Shown here: positions 40,708 through 49,624 of the stretch, one piece after another | Layout of the letters: every line of letters starts with the position of its first letter | Numbering within the stretch: the stretch's first letter is position 1 | From: an uncultured Acidimicrobiales bacterium | Lineage (GTDB): Bacteria > Actinomycetota > Acidimicrobiia > Acidimicrobiales > UBA10347 | Assembly: GCA_937991435.1 (NCBI GenBank) | Contig: CALKPY010000059.1 | Span: forward strand, 1 to 64,000 | Length of the DNA stretch: 64,000 nucleotides | Direction of reading: 5' to 3' | Made by a program: the position numbers and the translations under genes | The notes under the pieces: generated by a model | Told to the model about the DNA's origin: nothing | Database searches by the model: none | What the model saw: the letters and a program-made list of their open reading frames with translations, nothing else

Positions 40708-42990
40708 CTATTGCCTTGACATCTCGGCCCGTGCCGTCGCTTCGGCGTCGACTGACGACGGGCTACCTCGCTCGATAACGACCTCGTGAATGTCGCCTGC
40801 GAACACGAACTCATCGTTGTACCGCGGCGAAACCTGCGAGCCATGGTCTGACCCGACGCTCGACCCCAACGACGAGATCATGCGCATCATGAACGCGAGC
40901 TCGCCCCTACCCGTCGCAACTCCATCTACCCAAAGCTCGATCCGCCCAGTCGTGCGGCTGGTGCGAAGAACCTTAACTTCAAGCACCGACTCACCGCTGG
41001 GGATCGGCGTGAGCGATTCGACAACCGTGTGATCGTCAAAGGCGTTGTAATCGACCACTAACCGGTCGCCCTGCACGAAGACTGACATGCCCGCACTGGC
41101 GCTTCCGGTAGCCCAGATGACACCTTCATCGCCAACGCTTCGGTGCACCTGTGCGGTGAGGTGCCAAGATCGACCAGATGGCGCAGCCGAAGCCGACGCT
41201 GGAATCGGAGAGATCGGAGGCCGATAGACGTAGCGGCGATCGGGGCGATGCGGTGAATGCTCGTCGAACCGGGCAGCGAACAACTCGATGCCCCGATCGT
41301 CGAGCGGCAGCACGCCATGACGCTCGGCCTCACTCCACCAAAGTCCAATCAACTCTTCGAGCTTGGCAGGCTGGTCTTCGGCTAGATCGTTGCACTCGGA
41401 TGCATCAGCCGTCAGGTCATACAGCTCCCACCGGTCTTCGTCGTACGGCGTGTTCTGCACGTGTCGTGTGACCGCCTTAAACCAGCTTGCGCCATCTTGG
41501 GCAACCAGCGCCCGCGAACCGAACATCTCGAAATACTGAACAGTGTTGGTCGCTGGCGCGTTGGCGTCGTCAAGTAACGACGCAAACGATCGACCCGTAA
41601 TTGCAAGCTGTTCAAGGCCGTTCAGCGTTGCGGGGGCCTGAACTCCAAGCAGCTCATAGATCGTGGGCACGATGTCTGACACGTTGACGAATTGGTTGCG
41701 CTGGGTGCCGTGCTGGCCGTCGGCGATACCCGCTGGCCAATGCATGACCATGGGCACATGGACACCGCCCTCGTGGGTGTTCTGTTTGTACCACTTGAAC
41801 GGGCTGTTGCCGCATTGCGCCCATCCCCATGGGTAGTTCGTGTGGCTGTGCGGGCCGCCGATCTGGTCGATGCGTTGGACAGCCTCGTCGGGCATTTCGA
41901 GAATGCCGTTGAAGAACTTCATTTCGTGCATGACCCCGAACGGCCCGCCCTCTTGCGATGCACCATTGTCGGCCATCACGATCACAATCGTGTTCTCGAG
42001 CTGATCAGCGGCACGCAGCCCGTCGACGAGTCGCCCAATCTGGTCGTCGGTGTGATCGAGAAACGCCGCGAACGCCTCTTGCAGGCGACACGCCAACCGC
42101 TTCTGATTTTCAGGAAGCGTGTCCCACTCATCGACCCCGTCGTTGCGAGGGGCAAGCACAGTTCCGGCCGGAATCACGCCGAGCTCAAGCTGACGCTCGA
42201 ACCAGCGTTGACGAATGACATCCCAGCCTTCGTCAAAGCGACCGCGGTACTTGTCGAGGTAGGGCTGCGGCGCCTGGTGCGGCGCGTGAGTGGCGCCAAA
42301 AGGAAGGTAAGCGAAGAACGGTCGGTCCGGACGCACTGCCTTGGAATCGCGAATCATCAACAGCAACTGATCAACCAGATCTTCGCTGAGGTGGTAACCG
42401 TCTTCGGGGGTCGCCGGCGGGTCGACCTTGTGATTGTCGATCACCAGTTCTGGGTGAAACTGGTCGGTCTCGCCCTCAAGGAATCCGTAGAAGCGGTCAA
42501 AACCCCGGCCGAGCGGCCATTGATCAAACGGCCCGGCCGCCGACGTGTCGAGGGTGGGAGCAAGGTGCCACTTACCCGCGCAAAAAGTGGCGTACCCCTC
42601 GGCCTTGAGCACCTCGGCAATCGTGCCCGCATTGTTCGCAATGTGGCCAAGCTGATGAGGGAAGCCGGTGCGGTGATTCGACACTGACCGCATACCCACC
42701 GCGTGTTGGGATCGGCCGGTCAGCAGCGATGCCCGGGTCGGTGAACACAGCGGCGTCACATGGAAGTTCGTAAACTGCAATCCAGACGCCGCGAGCGCAT
42801 CGACGTTGGGCGTGTCGATGTCTGAGCCGTAGCACCCGAACTGCGCAAAACCCGTGTCGTCGAGTAGCACAACGACGACGTTTGGAGCCCCGTCGGCCGC
42901 GTGAGCCAGCGACTCGAAGTGCGCCTCGGAGTCGGTGAGGGTACGGCCGATCTTGCCTGGGAACGAAGCGATATTGTTGACGTTGGCCAT
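40708..42990 (-). CDS. cytoplasmic arylsulfatase (AtsA-like)
   Basis: 760 residues without signal peptide. Metal site: NVVVVLLDDTGF; formylglycine motif: Cys82 in PLCSPTRASLLTGR; GKWHLAP; IVIVMADNGASQEGG; and THEGGVHVP near the active site. The size and order match Pseudomonas AtsA-type alkyl/aryl sulfatases, followed by a roughly 160-residue C-terminal beta domain (WHLTAQVHRSVGDEGVIWATG...). Such enzymes release sulfate from sulfate esters with Ca2+. The gene lies upstream of copA on the same strand, but a separate -10 before copA argues against an obligatory operon. TAGGGT is eight bases before the ATG. Confidence 0.93.
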   Translation of the reverse strand: MANVNNIASFPGKIGRTLTDSEAHFESLAHAADGAPNVVVVLLDDTGFAQFGCYGSDIDTPNVDALAASGLQFTNFHVTPLCSPTRASLLTGRSQHAVGMRSVSNHRTGFPHQLGHIANNAGTIAEVLKAEGYATFCAGKWHLAPTLDTSAAGPFDQWPLGRGFDRFYGFLEGETDQFHPELVIDNHKVDPPATPEDGYHLSEDLVDQLLLMIRDSKAVRPDRPFFAYLPFGATHAPHQAPQPYLDKYRGRFDEGWDVIRQRWFERQLELGVIPAGTVLAPRNDGVDEWDTLPENQKRLACRLQEAFAAFLDHTDDQIGRLVDGLRAADQLENTIVIVMADNGASQEGGPFGVMHEMKFFNGILEMPDEAVQRIDQIGGPHSHTNYPWGWAQCGNSPFKWYKQNTHEGGVHVPMVMHWPAGIADGQHGTQRNQFVNVSDIVPTIYELLGVQAPATLNGLEQLAITGRSFASLLDDANAPATNTVQYFEMFGSRALVAQDGASWFKAVTRHVQNTPYDEDRWELYDLTADASECNDLAEDQPAKLEELIGLWWSEAERHGVLPLDDRGIELFAARFDEHSPHRPDRRYVYRPPISPIPASASAAPSGRSWHLTAQVHRSVGDEGVIWATGSASAGMSVFVQGDRLVVDYNAFDDHTVVESLTPIPSGESVLEVKVLRTSRTTGRIELWVDGVATGRGELAFMMRMISSLGSSVGSDHGSQVSPRYNDEFVFAGDIHEVVIERGSPSSVDAEATARAEMSRQ

Positions 42991-42998
42991 AGCGGCCG

Positions 42999-43004
42999 AC
43001 CCTA
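42999..43004 (-). promoter_or_regulatory. -10 box TAGGGT before the arylsulfatase gene
   Basis: On the minus strand TAGGGT is followed by eight bases and the ATG at 42990, giving little or no leader. Confidence 0.4.
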
Positions 43005-43051
43005 GTTACTGCGCTCTGCACTGGCAATTGTTCACAGCAGAGCTGGTGACT

Positions 43052-43873
43052 TCAGATCGATATGGTGGTCAGATCATCGCCGATGACAATCTCGCCGTCG
43101 AAGTGCTCAGCAGCGATGGCTGTCCATTCGGGGTACTGATCGGAGGTCGGCGCAGGGACCATGTGCGTCATCGCCAGGCGCTTAGCGCCGACGCGGGCAG
43201 CTGTTTTCGCCGCGTCGCTCACCGATGAGTGATAGTCGTGAATGTCCTGCAACAATTCGTTTGGAATCAGCTCGACAAGGTCGGGCCGGATCACGGTCTG
43301 CACATAGACATCAACGCCACCAGCCAGTTCATCGAGACCCGAGCACGGAATGCTGTCACCCACGATCGCCGCAGTTGAACCAGCGTGTGTAAGGCGAAAA
43401 CCGATGGTTGGGTGAACCGGTGCATGTTCGGTCGCTGCCGTTGTGATCGCGATGTCGTTCACGTCAAATGCGTCGCCCGGTTCGAGTTCGGTGACCTTGA
43501 CCTGCGGACCGACCGCCAACGCATCGTGGTGCTCAAGACGATAAGAGGTATCGGCTTCGAGCGCGCTCAGCTGCCGCTCGACGAATCGAGCAGTTCCGAC
43601 TGGGCCGTAGATGTTGAGCTCGGCGTTGCCGGCGGTCATTACCCAATGTGTGGTGATGACATCGTTGAGTGCACAGACATGATCGCTGTGAAGGTGGGTG
43701 ATCAACACCGCAGACAAAAACCCAGGCATCGAACCCGCAGCAGCCATTCGCATGACTACTCCGCGACCGGCATCGACGAGCAGATGGGTGTCGCCAGCCT
43801 TGATGAGTGTCGACGGCCCCGCTCGGTTCGCGTCTGGCAACGGCGATCCGGTTCCGGTCAATACGACGTCCAT
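43052..43873 (-). CDS. metallo-beta-lactamase-fold hydrolase (RNase Z/arylsulfatase-like group)
   Basis: 273 residues from ATG 43873 (ATG 43879 is also possible). The fold starts VVLTGTGSPLPDANRAGPSTL as in RNase Z-like enzymes. Metal ligands are in THLHSDHVCALND (HxHxDH), with VGDSIPCSGL for the Asp and a late TEHAPVHPT His. Its length and lack of an exosite suit a phosphodiesterase or sulfatase-like hydrolase rather than tRNase Z. The neighbouring arylsulfatase makes a sulfatase-group activity worth noting. A TetR gene lies 72 bases upstream on the same strand. Confidence 0.82.
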   Translation of the reverse strand: MDVVLTGTGSPLPDANRAGPSTLIKAGDTHLLVDAGRGVVMRMAAAGSMPGFLSAVLITHLHSDHVCALNDVITTHWVMTAGNAELNIYGPVGTARFVERQLSALEADTSYRLEHHDALAVGPQVKVTELEPGDAFDVNDIAITTAATEHAPVHPTIGFRLTHAGSTAAIVGDSIPCSGLDELAGGVDVYVQTVIRPDLVELIPNELLQDIHDYHSSVSDAAKTAARVGAKRLAMTHMVPAPTSDQYPEWTAIAAEHFDGEIVIGDDLTTISI

Positions 43874-43945
43874 AGTCATTCTTCTTTCGTTACACGTCGG
43901 CGCGTGGGCCACGTCGGTCAAAATTGTGCGCGTAGCCTAGGCCGA

Positions 43946-44551
43946 TCACGCAAACAACGAAGTAAGTGCTGCGACGAGCATCTGCTCTACCTGCTGAGCC
44001 GACAAGCCGCGATGACGCCGCAGGTAATCGATCGATTCCAGTTGCGTCAAGATGTCTCCTGCAGCAGTCACCGCCTTGCGGTCAACTGCAGACCGTTGCT
44101 CGAGTTCAGGAGCAAACTGCAGCTCAAATTGTGCGAGCATCGCATCGCGCCCAGCGGTGAGTTCCTCAGCGACGCGGTCATGGTGCGCGGCGTTGGCGAG
44201 GGTCGCGCGATACACCGCGCCTATTCCATCGTGAAGCCGGAGTCGCATTGCGATGAAACGTTCGACGCGCAGCAGCAGGCTTCCGTTCCCGATGCCGTGC
44301 AACTGACTAAGTTCGGCACTACGAGCATTGTTGTGTCTGATGACGGCTTCGAGCAGTTCGCCGGGGTCGGCAAAGTAGCGATACACCGAGCGCAGTGAAA
44401 GCCCAGAACGAGTTGCCACCTGCTCAATCGTGGGGAAGAGCGCATCTTCTCCAAACATTTCGAGCACGACCTCGATGACGGTCTCGATGTTTCGCCTACG
44501 ACGCTCCACCCGACCATCAACCGTGGCATGCGCGTCGACCTCAGCGGTCAC
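43946..44551 (-). CDS. TetR-family regulator with a 22-bp operator
   Basis: 201 residues from GTG 44551. The helix-turn-helix lies at about 22-70 (ETVIEVVLEMFGEDALFPTIEQVATRSGLSLRSVYRYFADPGELL). The C-terminal part is helical with no recognised ligand motif. It is divergent from a lipoprotein gene; a perfect 9-4-9 palindrome lies between them and a partial copy precedes the next sulfatase, so it probably represses both. The gene before it on the other side encodes the metallo-hydrolase, which may be co-transcribed. Confidence 0.88.
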   Translation of the reverse strand: MTAEVDAHATVDGRVERRRRNIETVIEVVLEMFGEDALFPTIEQVATRSGLSLRSVYRYFADPGELLEAVIRHNNARSAELSQLHGIGNGSLLLRVERFIAMRLRLHDGIGAVYRATLANAAHHDRVAEELTAGRDAMLAQFELQFAPELEQRSAVDRKAVTAAGDILTQLESIDYLRRHRGLSAQQVEQMLVAALTSLFA

Positions 44552-44674
44552 GAGGCGTTGTTTTGCGAGTGAACATCGGGTTTCAAGCTAGCAACCGATC
44601 CAGCCATTCTCGCAGCGCGATACCTCGACTTGTGTATTCAACTGTGCCCCACGACGTGACCGGTTTCACGCGCC

Positions 44675-44696
44675 ATAACTGAACTCATTCAGTTAT
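44675..44696. promoter_or_regulatory. 22-bp perfect palindrome, probable TetR operator
   Basis: Arms ATAACTGAA and TTCAGTTAT flank CTCA. The right arm overlaps the -10 (TATCGT, 44694-44699) of the lipoprotein gene, whose ATG follows at 44708. It is 124 bases from the divergent TetR start. Confidence 0.8.
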
Positions 44697-44707
44697 CGTC
44701 CACAAAC

Positions 44708-45490
44708 ATGAACCAATTCAGTTTTTGCCCATCGTCTTCCATCCACCCGTCCCGGTACCAGATCTCACGAATCAAAGTCATCTTCGCGGTGGCGTTGTTT
44801 GCGCTCGTTTCGTCGGGCTGCGGTTCCACCAACGACGACTCGCGTGACGAGCAGACGACGGCAGCTGACTCAACCACCCAAGTGCAGCCAACGGTGGCTC
44901 CCGACCCAACCCCTGCTCCCGACCCAACCGTGGCTCCAGATCCGACCCTGGCTCCAGATCCGACCGTGGGCTCCGATTCGGCAATCCGCATCGACGAAGA
45001 CGCGACCTCAACAGCAATTGAATATCGCGAAGACGACTTGTCGTTGTTCGACTCTCCTGACGCGATTGTCGTCGACAAGCAACGGCGCTTCACAACGACC
45101 TGCGAAGCAGTCTTTGCAACCTTTTCAAACGAGGCCTCATGGGAAACATGGGTTCTCGGAGCGGAATTCGATTATCTGGCGGGCCAAACGGAAGGGGTTG
45201 GAACGACCCGAATAGCGCACCTAATGGGATCAAACCTCGAGGAGAAGTTCTTCGTATGGCAACAAGATCAACGAGTTGCGTTCACCGTCGTTCGCGGAGA
45301 TAACCCGCTGTTCCAGTCATTTGTCGAAGACTTGCAACTCACACCCGGCGAAGGCGACATGTGTGATCTGCGCTTTCGCGTCGCGCTCGATCTCGTGGCC
45401 GAGGATGAAGCAAGTCTCGCTGTCGTCAACGACCAGTTCTCGCCTTTCCTCGACGCGTCGCTCGACGCATTCGTCGAGATGTTGAGCTAA
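44708..45490 (+). CDS. lipoprotein with Pro/Asp repeat stalk and SRPBCC-like domain
   Basis: 260 residues. The N-terminus has a signal sequence ending in the lipobox VSSGC, so the protein should be lipid-anchored outside. Residues about 60-95 form four tandem APDPTx units, an extended stalk. The C-terminal half (about 125-260) resembles a START/SRPBCC domain: CEAVFATFSNEASWETWVLGAEFDYLAGQTEGVGTTRIAHLMGS and a final helix LDASLDAFVEM. An extracellular ligand-binding role is suggested. Its promoter overlaps the palindromic operator, so it is likely TetR-controlled. The sulfatase gene follows 71 bases later on the same strand. Confidence 0.75.
   Translation: MNQFSFCPSSSIHPSRYQISRIKVIFAVALFALVSSGCGSTNDDSRDEQTTAADSTTQVQPTVAPDPTPAPDPTVAPDPTLAPDPTVGSDSAIRIDEDATSTAIEYREDDLSLFDSPDAIVVDKQRRFTTTCEAVFATFSNEASWETWVLGAEFDYLAGQTEGVGTTRIAHLMGSNLEEKFFVWQQDQRVAFTVVRGDNPLFQSFVEDLQLTPGEGDMCDLRFRVALDLVAEDEASLAVVNDQFSPFLDASLDAFVEMLS
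44897..44968 (+). repeat. four tandem 18-bp repeats encoding APDPTx
   Basis: Units at 44897, 44915, 44933 and 44951. The first two share codons GCTCCCGACCCAACC, the last two GCTCCAGATCCGACC, indicating two rounds of duplication. Confidence 0.92.
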
Positions 45491-45545
45491 CCCGAAAGTC
45501 CCCATGACGAACAGGGCCGCCGTCAACAGCGCCGATTTGTTTGAA

Positions 45546-45564
45546 GAACTACCATTCAGTAATG
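45546..45564 (+). promoter_or_regulatory. -10 box and operator half-site before the secreted sulfatase
   Basis: TACCAT (45550-45555) stands six bases before the ATG at 45562. The same bases contain GAACT and CATTCAGT, as in the 22-bp palindrome upstream but with two extra bases between them. Confidence 0.45.
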
Positions 45565-47112
45565 GAGCACACACTTCGTTCGATCGTCGTGGCGGTGGCC
45601 ATCGGCGCTCTGCTCGCAACCACAGCGCCTGAGGCGTTTGCCAACGCGGATTCGGTCGCTCAAACCAACGACAGCGAAACGCCGGTTGCGGCTGTCGACC
45701 ACGATGCACCGAACATCATTGTTTTCATGACCGATGATCAAACGGTCGAGCAAATGAGCGGGTTGGCCCTCACCACCGAACTTCTTGTTGATGGTGGGGT
45801 CACCTTTACTCAGTCCGTAGTGAACCTCGCATCGTGCTGCCCAAGCCGAGCGACCTTCCTGACCGGACAGCATGCCGGCAACCATGGCGTCGTGACCAAC
45901 AGCGGTAGGTCCGGTGGTGCTGACTCATTTGAAAACGAAGACACAGCGCTACCGGTTGCGCTACAAAACGCCGGCTACGACACTGTTTTCGTCGGCAAGT
46001 ACCTCAACGGATATGGGTTTATCCGCCGCTACACCCCGCCGGGTTGGACTGACTTCCGTGGGCTCATCAGCCCTACCGAAGTGCTCTACCACTCACCATC
46101 GTTTTGGATCGACGACGAAATGGTTTCGTTCGGCGTCGACGATTACGCGACCGATGTGATCAACGACTTCACACTCGAGGCCATCGACGAGGCAGGCGAC
46201 GACAATCCGATCTTCGCCTGGGTCAGCTATCCAGCTCCACATGCCGAAGCCGGTCAGCCTCTCACCACACTCGATCGCGAGCTTCTGTTCCGGGAAGCCA
46301 GACACACAACCGACGATGTGTACCTGCGACCGCCGGGTGTCGCGCCGCGGCACCAGGGTCTGATCGATGAGGGGCTTCCACCGACGCCGAACCTCAACGA
46401 AGCAGACATCAGCGACAAACCTGAGTTCTTGGCCCGCAAGGTTCGACTTTTCACCGGGCTCGAATCAGCCGAGGTTTTTCACTCGGCACAACTCGGCTCG
46501 TTACTCGCCGTCGACGAATCAGTCGCCGCCATCGTCGAACGCATGCAGCAGTCGGATCGGGACACCTGGTTCATCTTCACCTCAGACAACGGGCTTCTCG
46601 TCGGCGCGCATCGGCATTTCGGGGCCAAGTACTTCCCGTACGAAGAGAACACGCGAGTTCCGCTCATCATCGCTGGGCCTGGCGTTGAACCAGGTACGAC
46701 AAACCCCATGATGAGTTCGAATGTGGACCTGACGCCGACGATTCTTGATCTGGCCAATGCCACTGCCTTGCGTGAACCTGATGGCATCTCATTGGTGCCG
46801 TATGCCACGGGCGAGATCGAGCCTCACGGCCGAGCTGTTCTGCTTGAGGGCTACGAGTGGAGGCCCAAGGTGCCGCCGTTCGTTGGCGTACACACGGGAA
46901 GCTCCGTGTACGTCGAGTGGTTCAATGGCGATCGCGAGCTCTATGACCTCACCGCCGACCCATATCAACTCGAAAACCTCTATGGCGTCGACGGCACCCG
47001 ACGCCTGCTCGGCCGAAACCGAGCGCTACTTCGTCAACTCGAAAGCTGTGAGGGCGAGCCGTGCCGGACCATCGGAGCGGCCCTTCCCGACCCGATCCCG
47101 CCAACGCGATGA
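45562..47112 (+). CDS. secreted sulfatase (type I, CCPSR motif)
   Basis: 516 residues from ATG 45562. Residues 1-28 are a signal peptide. The metal site is IIVFMTDDQTVEQM; the formylglycine motif is Cys92 in SCCPSRATFLTGQ; GKYLNGYG and the late FTSDNGLLVGAHRHFGAK loop are conserved, followed by ENTRVPLIIAGPG. This resembles mucin/glycosaminoglycan-type sulfatases. It would remove sulfate from an external polysaccharide or glycoconjugate. It follows a lipoprotein gene with a shared regulatory motif. No adjacent formylglycine-generating enzyme is seen; one must be encoded elsewhere. Confidence 0.92.
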   Translation: MEHTLRSIVVAVAIGALLATTAPEAFANADSVAQTNDSETPVAAVDHDAPNIIVFMTDDQTVEQMSGLALTTELLVDGGVTFTQSVVNLASCCPSRATFLTGQHAGNHGVVTNSGRSGGADSFENEDTALPVALQNAGYDTVFVGKYLNGYGFIRRYTPPGWTDFRGLISPTEVLYHSPSFWIDDEMVSFGVDDYATDVINDFTLEAIDEAGDDNPIFAWVSYPAPHAEAGQPLTTLDRELLFREARHTTDDVYLRPPGVAPRHQGLIDEGLPPTPNLNEADISDKPEFLARKVRLFTGLESAEVFHSAQLGSLLAVDESVAAIVERMQQSDRDTWFIFTSDNGLLVGAHRHFGAKYFPYEENTRVPLIIAGPGVEPGTTNPMMSSNVDLTPTILDLANATALREPDGISLVPYATGEIEPHGRAVLLEGYEWRPKVPPFVGVHTGSSVYVEWFNGDRELYDLTADPYQLENLYGVDGTRRLLGRNRALLRQLESCEGEPCRTIGAALPDPIPPTR

Positions 47113-47140
47113 GTTCGGCGCCAGCTGCTCTGTCGATAAG

Positions 47141-47878
47141 TCAATACAAACCGCCACGAGGGTCGTGACCTCGCTGCGCGAGCTTGGTCAGACCAACGGT
47201 TGCCGCCGCCTTCACGGCCATGTTCTTGATGAACCACGGCATTGAGCGCATTTGCCTGGCCGCGTTGCGAACTACCCCCGACGTATCGATCGACTGGCGG
47301 CGATACACCGCCATCGACCGCTCACGTTTGACATAAGTCCACTCGCGAGAGAACCACAGCGACCTCATCACCGCCAACGTCACAAAAAACGATGTGTAGA
47401 CATCGTGGATCGCCATGGTCCCACCTGGCACCACCCGATCACCCCAACCATTGATGTCGCTGAGCGCTGGTCGGTACCCGTGCGCTCCATCGACATACAA
47501 CAGGTCGACCGATCCCGGAATCATCAGATGGGCCTTCTGGCTGAACTCGCGTACGTGCGTCACCCGCGAACGCACACCATGGGTTGTCAGATGAGCAATG
47601 AACTGATCGTGATCGGCCTGACCGTCTGCTGCCTCGCCTTGCCACTGCCCTGGCCCGCGATCGTTACCCGCATGCGGGTCAATTGCGTACACGGTCGCCT
47701 TATCGGGCGCCGCGGTTGCGAGAATCACGGTCGACTTGCCGTGGTAGCTGCCGATCTCCACAATTGTCGCACCCGGTTGCAGCGCAGCGGCCTCGGCCCA
47801 GAGCACCGCGGCCTGCTCGCGACGAAGCCATCCCTCGTAGCCAGCGACCTGTTTGTACACGTCATCAAAGGCGTTCAT
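47141..47878 (-). CDS. class I SAM-dependent methyltransferase (methyltransferase-24-like)
   Basis: 245 residues. The SAM site is IVEIGSYHGKSTVIL with the acidic AIDPHAG after strand 2; VDLLYVDGAHGYRPALSDINGWGDRVVPGG is the typical Methyltransf_24/cephalosporin-hydroxylase-like core. The C-terminus has a basic, possibly membrane-associated helix. Its start overlaps the sulfotransferase stop (ATGA), so both act in one pathway, presumably modification of a sugar of the surface glycan made by the neighbouring cluster. Confidence 0.83.
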   Translation of the reverse strand: MNAFDDVYKQVAGYEGWLRREQAAVLWAEAAALQPGATIVEIGSYHGKSTVILATAAPDKATVYAIDPHAGNDRGPGQWQGEAADGQADHDQFIAHLTTHGVRSRVTHVREFSQKAHLMIPGSVDLLYVDGAHGYRPALSDINGWGDRVVPGGTMAIHDVYTSFFVTLAVMRSLWFSREWTYVKRERSMAVYRRQSIDTSGVVRNAARQMRSMPWFIKNMAVKAAATVGLTKLAQRGHDPRGGLY

Positions 47879-48873
47879 GAGTCTTCTCCAGTCGAGGGGA
47901 TCTGATGTCTTGCCAACCGCCTGGTGACCTCCCGTGATTCGGGTGCAGTCGGGCGGTAGCCGTAGTTGCGGGCGATCGCGGCCGACCCGAAACCCGCAGA
48001 CCTAGCAACGCGACCGCCATTGCGACGCCAAACCTCGTCTGCGTGAATCTGCACGGTGCCAGCGTCGAACCGATTCGGGTTTCCCCACGCTATGTGATTG
48101 GGACTGACATTGAATCGGCCGTCTTCAACAGGCATGGTGGTGAGCGGTTCTCCAATAAAGTCTGCGATCTCGGCCAGCGCACGTTCGGGCGAAGCAACGA
48201 AGTCTTCGTATCGCATGAGCCGGTACCGGTCTGATCGTGACCAGATCGCTTCAGCCGCCACGTTCGACACTGTGTAATAGAGCGACGAAGTCAGCGGACC
48301 ACGATTTTCCATGCGACGTACGCCGTCGAGCCCTTTCTCGCGGCGCTGACGACTCCACGAATACGCAACCGCACGCGGGTCGCGCACCAGATGCACGAAG
48401 TACATATCGAGATCGGTCCTGTCTCGCAGTATCCAGCTGTAGTGCGGCTCTTTTGATGAGTCCACGATGACCCGAGACTGCGTCACATCGGCGATGGCCC
48501 GGTACGTCGATTCAACGACGTGCGGGAAGTCACCCAATCGATCGAACATGCGTGCCGCGATACCAGGAAGCGCCATGAGCGGAAGGTGTATCGACCAGCA
48601 ACGCTTGCGGGCCGCCACCATTTGGTCGGCGTCGACTTGGACGTCATTGGCAATAAGCATGGCAAATACTTGGGACCACAATTCGCAGTCGGCCACGCGG
48701 TCGCCGCAGGCGCAACGCCCTTGCTGTTGCAGGCCGTATCGCCACATAAACGCCAGTTCCCCTCCAGCAAACCAACCGGGTACCTCGCCGAGCAGCTTGG
48801 TCAAAAGCGTGCTGCCGGTTCGCCCCGTTCCGCCGATGTACAGCACCTTGGGCCGGTACTGTTCATTTCGCAT
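47875..48873 (-). CDS. sulfotransferase
   Basis: 332 residues from ATG 48873. The 5'-phosphosulfate loop is GGTGRTGSTLLTKLL (14-28) and the 3'-phosphate site is VDSSKEPHYSW plus VHLVRDPRAVAYSW. It transfers sulfate from PAPS to a hydroxyl or amine, probably on a sugar. The Cys-rich GRCACGDRVADCELW stretch is typical of a bacterial sulfotransferase group. It overlaps the methyltransferase downstream (ATGA). Its ATG shares the four bases CATG with the start of the divergent methyltransferase gene; GTG 48897 is the alternative start. Confidence 0.88.
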   Translation of the reverse strand: MRNEQYRPKVLYIGGTGRTGSTLLTKLLGEVPGWFAGGELAFMWRYGLQQQGRCACGDRVADCELWSQVFAMLIANDVQVDADQMVAARKRCWSIHLPLMALPGIAARMFDRLGDFPHVVESTYRAIADVTQSRVIVDSSKEPHYSWILRDRTDLDMYFVHLVRDPRAVAYSWSRQRREKGLDGVRRMENRGPLTSSLYYTVSNVAAEAIWSRSDRYRLMRYEDFVASPERALAEIADFIGEPLTTMPVEDGRFNVSPNHIAWGNPNRFDAGTVQIHADEVWRRNGGRVARSAGFGSAAIARNYGYRPTAPESREVTRRLARHQIPSTGEDS

Positions 48874-49624
48874 GCCAGCGCCCACGTCAGCCACCAATCC
48901 AGCTCGGCCGGCGCGTCTGAGTTCGTTGGAACTTGTGCGCCGGTTCCTTCGTGATCGCGGTGACGATGACTTCGCCCGCGAATTGGCGTTTCGGGCCGTT
49001 GAATCGCTTCCGCCAATCGACGGGCTGCACGTTGCCGATATCGGGTGCGGTCCGGGTTACTACGCAACTGCGATGGAAGACCTCGGGGCAACGGTCAGCA
49101 CTGTCGAGATCGATTTCAGCGAACTTGCAGCAGCGACTCGCCGTCCGGACGCCGCCACATGCGGCGATGCTCGACACCTTCCGTTTCGACACAGCGCATT
49201 TGACGCCGTGTTGTGTTCGAACATGCTCGAACACACGCCAGACCCGCTCGACGTAATCGACGAAATCGGTCGAGTGCTTCGGGTTGGCGGTTGGGCATGG
49301 GTGAGCTGGACCAATTGGCTGTCTCCGTGGGGCGGTCACGCTATTGCACCATTGCACTATTTGGGAGCCGAGCGCGGCCTGCGCGCGTACCGACGGATAC
49401 TCGGTGAACCCAAAGGCAAGAACTTGCCTTTTGACGGCGTTTGGCCGCTGCACATTACGACAGTACTTAACCACCTCAACGACCACGCCACGTTGAACGT
49501 CGAAGCCGTCGAGCCGCGCTATTACCCCGGACTGCGAGCGATCATGCGCGTACCAGGCGTTCGCGAGGTCGTCGCCTGGAACTGCGTGATTCGGTTGCGA
49601 CGTCACGACGATCGTCCTAGTTGA
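48872..49624 (+). CDS. SAM-dependent methyltransferase (methyltransferase-11 type)
   Basis: 250 residues from ATG 48872, which overlaps the divergent sulfotransferase start; a later in-frame start is possible. The SAM motif is VADIGCGPGYYATAM, with VEIDFSELAA, CGDARHLPFRHSAFDAVLCSNMLEHTPDPLDVI and GRVLRVGGWAWVSW. The last third (LSPWGGHAIAPLHYLGAERGL) resembles methyltransferases in glycan clusters. Its 3' end overlaps the flippase gene by 22 bases. Likely an O-methylation of surface-glycan sugars; inferred from context. Confidence 0.85.
   Translation: MPAPTSATNPARPARLSSLELVRRFLRDRGDDDFARELAFRAVESLPPIDGLHVADIGCGPGYYATAMEDLGATVSTVEIDFSELAAATRRPDAATCGDARHLPFRHSAFDAVLCSNMLEHTPDPLDVIDEIGRVLRVGGWAWVSWTNWLSPWGGHAIAPLHYLGAERGLRAYRRILGEPKGKNLPFDGVWPLHITTVLNHLNDHATLNVEAVEPRYYPGLRAIMRVPGVREVVAWNCVIRLRRHDDRPS

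Noticed and set aside
41692-42687. 331-residue + strand frame
   Set aside because: It lies entirely opposite the arylsulfatase, whose catalytic motifs are intact; the antisense translation shows no domain.
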